The translations under genes were made by a program, and so were the position numbers. Positions 1 to 7,223 of a stretch of DNA of 64,000 bases are shown here, in pieces (positions within the stretch are counted from its first letter, which is position 1; each line of letters starts with the position of its first letter). Origin of the DNA: Hyphomicrobiales bacterium (GTDB lineage: Bacteria; Pseudomonadota; Alphaproteobacteria; Rhizobiales; RI-29); NCBI GenBank assembly GCA_016125495.1, contig WGLQ01000004.1, positions 1 through 64,000 on the forward strand. Direction: 5' to 3'. The notes under the pieces are model-generated. The model did not search any database. It was not told where the DNA came from and saw nothing but the letters and a program-made list of their open reading frames with translations.

Positions 1-118
1 AGGTGTTGTCCCAGTCCTCCTGCAGGACGAGGACCTTGATCGTCTGGGCGTCCGCTGCGCCGGCCGCCGAAAGGCTCGCCGCCGCCACGAACAGCGCTGC
101 AGTCAGTTTCTTCAGCAT
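1..118 (-). CDS. N-terminus of an exported protein (cut by window edge)
   Basis: Only the first 39 or so codons are inside the window. They encode a classical Sec signal peptide: two lysines after the start Met, a hydrophobic Ala/Leu-rich core and a small-residue cleavage region (GAADA-Q), followed by a beta-strand-like stretch (TIKVLVLQ). The start at 118 is fixed by an AGGAG site eight bases upstream. The gene is the last visible member of the minus-strand run of exported proteins that begins near 11.2 kb and lies 129 bp after the OmpA-domain gene. The family cannot be named from so short a fragment. Confidence 0.7.
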   Translation of the reverse strand, partial: MLKKLTAALFVAAASLSAAGAADAQTIKVLVLQEDWDNT

Positions 119-247
119 CGGGGGTACTCCTGGTGTTGCTGCGGGTTTGGGGTCTAGGCTTGGGGTCTAGGCTTGCGACCAATGGAAACGGCAGACGTTT
201 TTGGGTTACGTATCAGTGTCTTGAAAGACACGCCTGCCGCTTTCTGG

Positions 248-1357
248 TCAATTGTTGATGAGCGAGTTGGTGGTGTTGTCCGCATTGCCCGTGGGTGAGC
301 CGACGGCGGGCGCGCTGGCGGCGGGCTGCTGCGGCGTCGAGGAGGCCGGCGGCGTTGCGGCGGTCTCGCTCTGCTGCGGTTGCGGCTGCTGCGTGGTTGC
401 CGGCGGCGCTGCGACGGTCTCGGTCTGCTGCGGCTGCTGTGGTTGCGAGGAGGCCGGTGGGGTTGCAACGGTCTCGCTCTGTTGCGGCTGCTGCTGCGGC
501 TGGGACGCGGCCGGTGGCGCCGTCACGGTCTCGCTCTGTTGCGGCGCCGTTGTTCCCGCGCTGCCCTCGTTGGCGGCCGTGCTCGGTACGCTGACGCCGG
601 TCTCCTCGGCATTTCCCCCGCTCGCCGGCGGCGGTGCGCTGGGTGTGCTGGCGGCATTGCTGCCTGGCAATGCTTCCTCGCTCGTCGAACCTTGGCTGTA
701 GCCGCCCGCGACCGGGGCCACCAGTCCGCCATCGGGCACCACCATCGTGGGCGCCTCGTAGGTGAAGTTGGCCACGATCAGCGAGACATTGACGCGGCGA
801 TTGACCGCAGCGTTGGGCAGCGAGGGCTGCGCGAGGTACTCCTCGCCGAACCCGACCGCGACCAGCCGCTGCTGCGAGACACTCGCTGGCCCGACGAGAT
901 ACGACTGTACGCCCGCGGCCCGCTGTCTGGAGAGACCGAGGTTGTAGGCGTTGGAGCCCTTCGCGTCGGTGTGGCCACCGATGAAGTAGTCGTTCGCGAT
1001 GAGCGTGGAGGAGTTGAGCGCCGCGCCGAGGTCACTCAGCATCGACCGCGACTCTTCCGTCAATTGAAAGCTGTTGAACGCGAAATTCACCGAGAGCTGC
1101 ACCTCGGCGTTGGTGTCGATGTGGATCACCCGTCCATCCGGCAGGACGACGCGTCGGACGCCCTTGCGGTACTCGGGATCGTTGTAGCGCTCGCTCGCCG
1201 GGGGCGCGAGATCGAGGATGAATCGATTGATTCGATCGATCGTGGATTCTGCCGCCAGTGCGGGGCTCGTCACGTGCGTTGCGGCGAGGGCCATCAGCAT
1301 GGCCGCTCCCGCCATGGCGACGCAGCGAGCGTGGCGATGTGCCGATGCGATAGTCAT
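248..1357 (-). CDS. OmpA C-terminal domain protein with Pro/Gln-rich tandem repeat tail
   Basis: Exported 369-residue protein. A signal peptide covers about residues 1-36. An OmpA-like peptidoglycan-binding domain spans about 88-196, with the family marks GGHTDAKGS (Asp131 region) and NRRVNV (Arg188), the residues that in this family clamp diaminopimelate. After about residue 200 the protein becomes a low-complexity tail with 18-19-residue repeats of the type QQPQQSETVATPPAS, probably a spacer crossing or filling the periplasm. I place the start at 1357 because GGAGGTG lies just upstream; an in-frame TTG at 1369 would overlap that site. It has no beta-barrel domain, so it is an anchor protein rather than a porin. 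It is co-directional with the exported proteins on its upstream side. Confidence 0.85.
   Translation of the reverse strand: MTIASAHRHARCVAMAGAAMLMALAATHVTSPALAAESTIDRINRFILDLAPPASERYNDPEYRKGVRRVVLPDGRVIHIDTNAEVQLSVNFAFNSFQLTEESRSMLSDLGAALNSSTLIANDYFIGGHTDAKGSNAYNLGLSRQRAAGVQSYLVGPASVSQQRLVAVGFGEEYLAQPSLPNAAVNRRVNVSLIVANFTYEAPTMVVPDGGLVAPVAGGYSQGSTSEEALPGSNAASTPSAPPPASGGNAEETGVSVPSTAANEGSAGTTAPQQSETVTAPPAASQPQQQPQQSETVATPPASSQPQQPQQTETVAAPPATTQQPQPQQSETAATPPASSTPQQPAASAPAVGSPTGNADNTTNSLINN
351..548 (-). repeat. 54-57 bp in-frame tandem repeats in the OmpA-type gene
   Basis: Successive copies begin near 351, 405, 459 and 516 (spacing 54, 54 and 57 bases), each containing the core ACGGTCTCG or a close variant. 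Each unit encodes 18 or 19 residues rich in Gln, Pro, Thr and Ala. Because the unit length is a multiple of three, copy-number change would keep the frame and merely lengthen the protein's tail. Confidence 0.8.
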
Positions 1358-1650
1358 GCTCACCTCCAAAAAGGTCGTTTCTCGACGATCATCCTAGTCC
1401 GTAACCGGAGCATTGGCACCGACCGAGTGATCCCGCTTCAATTGGAACAGCGAGACGGTTCGCGGCTCCGCGCGGAAGCGGTGCCGACCATTCGAGACCC
1501 ATCGCGCCATATCGAGCTTTGCCGCTCGGCGATCGAAAGTCACGTGGACTTTCATTTTTTCGTTATTCTGGTGGGCGTTGCAACTGTTCCGTCGCCCGGT
1601 CGTGGCCGTAGGGTGGTCCCGCATGGCGTGGCTCTGGCCGACCCTCTCGA

Positions 1651-2616
1651 TCACCGCACCGACAGTCGGGCGAGCCTGGCCTCGATCTCAGCCCGCATCG
1701 GCTCGTGCTGGTGCGGCAATTTGAGGTCTGTCCCGAGGCACTCGCGTGTTTCGTCCACGAGGAACCCCGGTGTCGACGTGGCGACCTCGAAGAGGATGCC
1801 GCCTGGTGTGCGGAAATAAATCGACGTGAAGTAGTTGCGGTCGATCGCGGGCGTTACTTCGAGACCGCTGTCGACGATCGCCCTGCGAACGGCCTCCTGC
1901 TCGCCGAGCCCCGCAACGCCGAATGCCACATGATGGACCGTGCCCGCTCCCGCGGTCCCGGCATCGATCGCACCGGTCACGACATCGACCGAACCGGTAA
2001 GGGCGCCCGCCGGCAAGGCGCCGGTTGCATGAAAGCGGCGTACCAGACGCCCGTCGATGCGCTCCTCGCCGACCGGATGAAAGCCGAGCAATTCCATGAG
2101 GATGCCTTCGACACCTCCCTCTGTCCGGGGCGCCAGCGTAACGCCACCGAGGCCGAGGATCGCATGCTTTAGCCCGACGTCGCCGCCGGTCCAGGGATCG
2201 CCGTTCGCGAGGCGGTCGTCGGTTTCCTCGAGGATCATGGCGAGCCCGTCCGGGTCGGCGAACTCGAGGCGCGGGTGCCCGAGGAATTCGGATCGGGTGG
2301 GGCTTGCGACGCCCGAGCGCGCGAGGCGCTCCCACCAGAATTCGAGGCTTCCGACCGGCACGCCGAGATGCGTCGCCACGGCTTGGCTGCGGCCGATCCG
2401 TCCTCGGCGGGCGCCAGGGTAGGGAAAAAAAGTCGTGAGCGAGCCCGGCGTTCCGACCGTATCGCCGTAATAGAGGTGATAGGTTCCCGGGTCGTCGAAG
2501 TTGACCGTCGGTTTGACCAGCCGCTGGCCGAGCACGCCGCAATGGAAATCGACGTTGGCTTGCGCGTCGCTGGCGATCGCGGTGACGTGGTGCAGACCGC
2601 TGACCGGATGGCTCAT
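1651..2616 (-). CDS. Ring-cleaving dioxygenase of the glyoxalase/VOC fold (MhqO-like)
   Basis: A 321-residue cytoplasmic protein with two vicinal-oxygen-chelate modules. The first begins GLHHVTAIASDAQANVDF; the second carries VHHVAFGV about residue 225 and ends with an ILFEVAT strand. The two His-bearing strands and the late Glu are the usual 2-His-1-Glu metal site of extradiol-type enzymes and of the MhqO/MhqA hydroquinone dioxygenases, which match in length (about 310-320). Expected role: Fe(II)-dependent opening of a hydroquinone or related ring; the true substrate is unknown. AAGGAGG seven bases before the ATG fixes the start. It sits alone among envelope proteins, so the neighbours say little about its substrate. 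Confidence 0.85.
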   Translation of the reverse strand: MSHPVSGLHHVTAIASDAQANVDFHCGVLGQRLVKPTVNFDDPGTYHLYYGDTVGTPGSLTTFFPYPGARRGRIGRSQAVATHLGVPVGSLEFWWERLARSGVASPTRSEFLGHPRLEFADPDGLAMILEETDDRLANGDPWTGGDVGLKHAILGLGGVTLAPRTEGGVEGILMELLGFHPVGEERIDGRLVRRFHATGALPAGALTGSVDVVTGAIDAGTAGAGTVHHVAFGVAGLGEQEAVRRAIVDSGLEVTPAIDRNYFTSIYFRTPGGILFEVATSTPGFLVDETRECLGTDLKLPHQHEPMRAEIEARLARLSVR

Positions 2617-2769
2617 GTCGCGCCCTCCTTCTCGCCCTCCTCTTCAAATGTCCGCAGGCTGACACCCGCGAACCGTCCGACACGGTGGATGCGGCGGAGG
2701 GCGCGCTTCTCCTGGAGTTCCGGAGTGTCGCAGTCACGCGCCTTGCCCGCAAGGCTTGTCGGCGGTGGC

Positions 2770-3504
2770 TCAGCGCGTCACGGTGATCGTCGCGCGCTCG
2801 ACCTTGGGTGAGAGGCTGTCGAGTTCGTCTTCCCAGACGGCCTCGAGGCCGATGTCGAGGCTGCTCACCGGCAGCGGGCGCAGGGCCACGAGAACCTGCT
2901 GTCCCGGTGCGATCTCGAGGCCTGTGAAGAGCTGCGGATCGGCCGTGATCGCGAGCGTCGAGAAATTCTCGCCGAGCCGGATCACCAGCCGGCGCTTGTC
3001 GGAATCGTTTCGAAAGCCGACGAGGCAGAGGTTGTTCATCGAAAAGTTCAGCTGTCCGCCCGCCCGTGGTTCGAAACGCGTCGGCAGATAGGGGCGGGCA
3101 TCGAAGATCACGTTCTGGCACGTTTCCCCGTCGAGTGGCGCGGCCGCGATCACCTTGAGGTGGTCCATCGGGTTCTTGCTGACGATCCAGGCCTCGGCGC
3201 GCAGCGTCGTGCCGCCTTGCGTGCCGTCCCCCGTCGGGGGTGTGACGGCGGACCCGTCGGTGGCAGCGGCGCCCGTGCCGGGGGTCGCGACCGCGCCGCC
3301 CGGCTGCTGCGCGCCACCGGTCGCCGTTTCGCCGCCGCCCGCGGTGCCACCACCCGAAATGAGGTCGTTGATCCCGCCCTGGGCGAGAACCGGGCCGGTG
3401 CCGAGCACCGGGGTGAGCGCCAGGACGATGGCCGCCAAGCTCGTTGCCAGGTTGAGCCGCCGACGGGCTGGCGTCGCCTTCGTGTTGGAAACTGCGGGAG
3501 CCAT
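2770..3504 (-). CDS. Exported protein of unknown function, Gly/Thr-rich linker plus beta-rich domain
   Basis: 244 residues. The first 42 form a signal peptide (Arg-rich start, long Ala/Leu core, ending VLA-Q). A Gly/Ala/Thr/Pro-rich flexible segment of about 60 residues follows, then a compact domain from about residue 105 with predicted beta strands and two cysteines (ETCQNV and NLCLVGF) that could form a disulfide. I do not recognise the family. I chose the start at 3504 because AAGGA lies upstream and it gives a clean signal peptide; an earlier in-frame start would overlap the end of the preceding gene. It starts 56 bases after the Lon-like membrane protein gene. The C-terminal part of that protein is similar in size, has the same cysteine and strand style, and lies on the far side of its membrane segment, so the two may act in one periplasmic assembly. 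Confidence 0.75.
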   Translation of the reverse strand: MAPAVSNTKATPARRRLNLATSLAAIVLALTPVLGTGPVLAQGGINDLISGGGTAGGGETATGGAQQPGGAVATPGTGAAATDGSAVTPPTGDGTQGGTTLRAEAWIVSKNPMDHLKVIAAAPLDGETCQNVIFDARPYLPTRFEPRAGGQLNFSMNNLCLVGFRNDSDKRRLVIRLGENFSTLAITADPQLFTGLEIAPGQQVLVALRPLPVSSLDIGLEAVWEDELDSLSPKVERATITVTR

Positions 3505-3560
3505 CGTTTCGTTGTCCTTCTGGTGTCGGTGGGCGCCTGACTGCGGCGGCTGGGCCGCGC

Positions 3561-4820
3561 TTACTGGCCGCCTTCGGTTTTCAATGGGGAGAGTTCGATC
3601 GCGACCTGCCACTGTTTGCCGTTTCCATCGCGCACCGTGAGGGTTGCCGCGATGTCGGCGGGAGGGCGTGAAAAGACGAGGTCGACGCTGTCGTTGGCAG
3701 CGATGTCGGCTCCGCGAAAAAGCGCGTTGTCGCCCTGGATCGAGAACTGCTGCAGCTCACCGGACAACCCGATCGAGAGTTGTTCGCTCGCGCCGTTCCG
3801 CACTCTGAGGCCACACAGTCCCTCGCTGGCGGGAACCGCAAAGCGGCCCTCGTGCGCTGCGATCGGAGCCGAGTCCAACGGGGTCGACGTCATGATGCGC
3901 GATATGCAGGCATTGCGGCTTTCCGCGTGAAGTCTGCTGATCTGGACTTGCGGCATCGAATTGACCCCTCCCGTACCGCCGTTCCGTTCTCCATTCTCAT
4001 TGGAAGGATCAGACCAATATGATGCGAGGATCGCGATCGCGCCGAGTCCGAATAGCCCGAGGAGGCCGCCGGCCAGCATGTGGCGACGCCATTTCCCGGG
4101 CCGGACAGGCGCGATATCGGTGCCACTCGGCTCGGCCGTGGCAACCGCCTGCGACGCGGTCGCCACATCGGCCTCCCCCGCCGCCAGTTCGATGCCGAGC
4201 GCCGCACACACCTCCGGCAGGCTGGCCGCCGTATGGACGCGCGCCTGGACGGTCTCGCCGAGCGCATCGAGTTCACGCATGTCCGCGGCGCCGAGCCCGG
4301 CCGGTACGACGATGACGATCGGATGGCCGCGCTTGCCGAGGGCCGCGAGCAAGGGGCGAGAGAGCCGGCACTTCTGGCGGATGGCATAGTCGTCCGCCTG
4401 CGGCCCGAGATCGGGATCGACCTTGCCCGTCGCCCAGATCACGGTGGCTGGCTGGCCCGACCCGTCGTCGCCCGCCGTGTCATTTTCATCGGGGCATTCG
4501 ACCAGCAAGCCACGTGCCGCCAGCAGATGGGTGATCAGCGCCGGAAGCTCCCAGCTGCGACCGGTATCGATGTCACCGGTGAGCGAAAGCTCGAACGGGC
4601 CACCCGCTGCCTCGTCCCCGAGCACCGCCGCCAGCGGTCCGCTCACGAAGCGATGGTAGTCGGCGGAAATCTTGAGCGGCCGGAAGTCGCCCTTGAGCGC
4701 CAGATAGCTCGCCGGCAACCGCGGCCGCGCTTTGAGCGCCACCACCCGAGCGATGCCACCCGTCGTCGGCAAGAGCACGCCGACGCGCTTCCTGGTCGCA
4801 CGGTCGCTCCCAACGGTCAT
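3561..4820 (-). CDS. Membrane protein with N-terminal Lon (S16) protease-like domain
   Basis: 419 residues. About residues 70-175 follow the pattern of the Lon peptidase domain: TGDIDTGRSWELPALITHLL (Ser89) aligns with the Lon nucleophile segment GPSAG plus helix, then VIWATGKVD matches the AMTGEI strand, IRQKCRLSRPLLAALGKRG (Lys150) the GGLKEKLLAAxRAG helix with the catalytic Lys, and IVIVVPAG the IxxViIP strand. Both members of the Ser-Lys dyad are therefore present. No AAA+ domain is seen. A single membrane helix (about 248-269) follows, then a 150-residue domain predicted periplasmic with two cysteines. I assign the Lon likeness by pattern reading and it needs a profile search. It lies between the two coupled unknown genes upstream and a secreted protein downstream. 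Confidence 0.6.
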   Translation of the reverse strand: MTVGSDRATRKRVGVLLPTTGGIARVVALKARPRLPASYLALKGDFRPLKISADYHRFVSGPLAAVLGDEAAGGPFELSLTGDIDTGRSWELPALITHLLAARGLLVECPDENDTAGDDGSGQPATVIWATGKVDPDLGPQADDYAIRQKCRLSRPLLAALGKRGHPIVIVVPAGLGAADMRELDALGETVQARVHTAASLPEVCAALGIELAAGEADVATASQAVATAEPSGTDIAPVRPGKWRRHMLAGGLLGLFGLGAIAILASYWSDPSNENGERNGGTGGVNSMPQVQISRLHAESRNACISRIMTSTPLDSAPIAAHEGRFAVPASEGLCGLRVRNGASEQLSIGLSGELQQFSIQGDNALFRGADIAANDSVDLVFSRPPADIAATLTVRDGNGKQWQVAIELSPLKTEGGQ

Positions 4821-5030
4821 CTCGGCAAATCACCCGTCCACGAGGCGCCTGGCCCTGAGAGGCGCACGCCACCCCCTGCCGTGACGGCAGGTTTCAACGC
4901 TGCGCTTGATGATGTGCCGTCGATTGCGATCCGAAGCAAGAATTGCGCCTCGCTTGGTCGAGGATCGACGGGCGCAAGGTTGCGCCCCCGAGCCCGGCAT
5001 TGGCGCCGGGCTCCGTGTCCAGCGAGTTGG

Positions 5031-5570
5031 TCACTGAATGAAGATGGACGTCAAGGGATCGTTGATGAGCTGGCGGGCCATGCCGAGCGCTCCGCCGTCG
5101 TCGACGAGACCGATCTGGATGCTTTCCCCTATCGGCTCCGGCAATTCGATGGTTGCGATCCGACCGTCCTCGCCGAGCAGCGTGATGCTGGTCGGCACCT
5201 TGTCGGCGACCGGCGCGATGACGAGGAAGATCGCGTCGCTGTCCGCGACCACGTCGAGATTGAAATCGCCGACCTGGCGGTTGATCTCACCACTGGTGCT
5301 GGCCGCCCGCGCCATTGCGGAATAGCCGAGCGCACGACGCGAAAGCAGCGATCGAAAGAGCTTGAGTGCGGCGAACGGCACGACACCACTCGCGCCGGGC
5401 ATCCGCCCGCCGGCCAGCGCCGAAGCCTTGAGGTCGGCGAGACTGAGACCACCTTGCGCCACGCGCGGCGCGAGACTTTCGGCGACCAGCGCGTCACGCG
5501 CGGTCCGGTCCGCGAACAGCTCGCCAGCGGCGGTCCAGTCGACCCGGCTCTCCTCAACGATCCTCGCCAT
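5031..5570 (-). CDS. Conserved-looking protein of unknown function, coupled to the 527-aa gene
   Basis: 179 residues, no signal peptide or membrane helix. The N-terminal half is helical and Ala-rich; the C-terminal half (from about residue 100) alternates short strands (DAIFLVIAPVAD, TSITLLGEDGRIATIELP), suggesting a small beta-sandwich-type domain. The start ATG lies two bases after the stop of the upstream 527-codon gene, so the two are translationally coupled and probably form a complex. A much longer open frame in the same phase extends upstream, but its extra N-terminal 124 residues are Arg-rich antisense-type translation of the neighbour, so I reject that start. No family recognised. 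Confidence 0.75.
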   Translation of the reverse strand: MARIVEESRVDWTAAGELFADRTARDALVAESLAPRVAQGGLSLADLKASALAGGRMPGASGVVPFAALKLFRSLLSRRALGYSAMARAASTSGEINRQVGDFNLDVVADSDAIFLVIAPVADKVPTSITLLGEDGRIATIELPEPIGESIQIGLVDDGGALGMARQLINDPLTSIFIQ

Positions 5571-5572
5571 GT

Positions 5573-7156
5573 TCAGTCCTCTTCGTCGTTGGCGGCGGTG
5601 CTGTCCGCCGGGGAGCCGTCGTCTCCCGGTTGCTCGATGTAGCGGCGCCTGAACTCCACGGAGAAGGCGTCGATGTCGTCCTTGAACTGGCGTGCGAGAT
5701 CGGCGGCCCGGCTCTCGGGATAGCGCCGCTGGACACTTGCGGCGAACTCGCTGGCGAGGCTCCGCGCCCTGATCAGGGCCGGCTCCACTGCCTTGAAGGC
5801 GCGACGCAGTGCCGCGGGATCCTTCTGCAGCGACTTCGATCGCGAGCGTGCCAGAACCGCTAGACCGGACTGTCGGGCGGCTTCGGCATCTCCTTCGAGC
5901 GCCTCGCCTTCGAGTTGAAGCGCGAGAGCCACCTCGAGCCACCCCTTCGTCCGCTCCCCGACCTCGCCGAGCTCCTCGAGCACGGCTTCGTAGGGGCGCG
6001 CCTCCTCACACGTTACGCGACGTTCGAGCGGTATCTTCCACCTTCCCGTCCTCAGACCATTGGAAATACCAGACTGAACCGGGTGGAAGGCGATGAGCCG
6101 GAGACTGGCGAGCGGATGGCCGAGACCGAAACGGCCGATCTCGGTCAGCGTGGTGAGCAGCGTGATGTCACGTTGACCGAGCAATCTGAGGTCGCTGTCG
6201 CCGAGCCGTTCGGGCGCATCCGCGGCCTGTCCGGCCGCGCTACCCGCCATCTCGTCCTCGTCCGCCTCGAGGTCGTCCGCCGCCGAGGCGCTGCCGAAGT
6301 GCTCCTCCATCGCGAGCGCGGCATCGACATCGAGTTCCTCGGTGCCGGTCAGCCCCGAGACGAGAGCGCCAGCGACGCTCGGGTCGTCGACCGCGATGCC
6401 GCTGGCCTCGCCCTGCACCGATTGCGCGAGGGCGATCGATTCGATGAACGACTGGAATGCGGCAAAGCTCGCCTCGTAGGTCTTGTAGCGAGCGTTCTCG
6501 GGATCGCGCCAGAATTCGAGCACCGTCTCGTCGTCGACCTCGTAGCCGCGTGCGGCGAGCCACGTGCGCACGATCGAGAACGCCGAACCGGCGTGCCCGT
6601 CGAGGAAGTGATCCGTGCGATAGCGATAGGCGATGCGCGAGAGGGCGCGCGCCGCGTCCTTGGTGCCCGCGAAGGTGGCCTCGTCCTCGCCGGCGAGCCG
6701 GCCGAACACCGCCATCACGTCCTGGGCATGGGCGAACTCGTCCGCCGCGAGCAGGAACTCGCCGAGCTTCTTGAGCACCCGCACCCGGTGTGGGGTCAGC
6801 CGGATCACCCCATCGGGCGTGTGCATGACGAGGGCATCGCCATCGAGTTCGGTTCTGATCTCGAGCCCGGCGATGTCCTCGGGCTCGGCCTCGGCGATCT
6901 CGCCGATCACCTCGCGTGGCGCCAGCCAGACGATGTCCATGCCATCGCCGCCGCCACCGCGCGCGCGTTGCGCCGCCCCGAGCGCCGCCGCCAGCACGGC
7001 CAGCGCCCAGAACGGCTTGTCCCGATTGCCACCCCATCCGCGCACGAGCGCGTCCGCGACCGCGCGGCGGAACACCTCGGAGTAGTTGGCGTCGTCGAAC
7101 AGTGCGGCGAATTCTGAGCGCGCGCGTGCCGACCAGTAGTATTGGTTTTCCTGCAT
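5573..7156 (-). CDS. Large cytoplasmic protein of unknown function (527 aa)
   Basis: No signal peptide, no membrane helix. The sequence is mostly helical, with an acidic middle (about residues 285-325, rich in Asp, Glu and Ala) separating an N-terminal part from a C-terminal helical part that could be a coiled coil (SLASEFAASVQRRYPESRA). The segment ALVMHTPDGVIRLTPHRVRV near residue 130 looks like a short beta hairpin. I place the start at 7156 because GGGAGA precedes it and the sixteen residues added by the longer frame look untranslated. It is followed at two bases by the 179-codon gene and preceded by the DUF4384-like gene at a gap of 67 bases. I recognise no domain; as part of this run it may be a scaffold for the membrane and exported partners. 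Confidence 0.75.
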   Translation of the reverse strand: MQENQYYWSARARSEFAALFDDANYSEVFRRAVADALVRGWGGNRDKPFWALAVLAAALGAAQRARGGGGDGMDIVWLAPREVIGEIAEAEPEDIAGLEIRTELDGDALVMHTPDGVIRLTPHRVRVLKKLGEFLLAADEFAHAQDVMAVFGRLAGEDEATFAGTKDAARALSRIAYRYRTDHFLDGHAGSAFSIVRTWLAARGYEVDDETVLEFWRDPENARYKTYEASFAAFQSFIESIALAQSVQGEASGIAVDDPSVAGALVSGLTGTEELDVDAALAMEEHFGSASAADDLEADEDEMAGSAAGQAADAPERLGDSDLRLLGQRDITLLTTLTEIGRFGLGHPLASLRLIAFHPVQSGISNGLRTGRWKIPLERRVTCEEARPYEAVLEELGEVGERTKGWLEVALALQLEGEALEGDAEAARQSGLAVLARSRSKSLQKDPAALRRAFKAVEPALIRARSLASEFAASVQRRYPESRAADLARQFKDDIDAFSVEFRRRYIEQPGDDGSPADSTAANDEED

Positions 7157-7223
7157 ATGGGTCTCCCGCGCGCCCATCGTCCGACATCGTCGGAACGATC
7201 GCAAGGCTCGCCAGACGATCCCA

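Noticed and set aside
1394-1654. 86-codon minus-strand frame between the OmpA gene and the dioxygenase gene
   Set aside because: No ribosome site, no recognisable composition or domain, and it overlaps the dioxygenase gene end; most likely chance.
5571-5942. N-terminal extension of the 179-aa gene
   Set aside because: Arg-rich translation across the end of the 527-aa gene; the coupled ATG at 5570 is the natural start.
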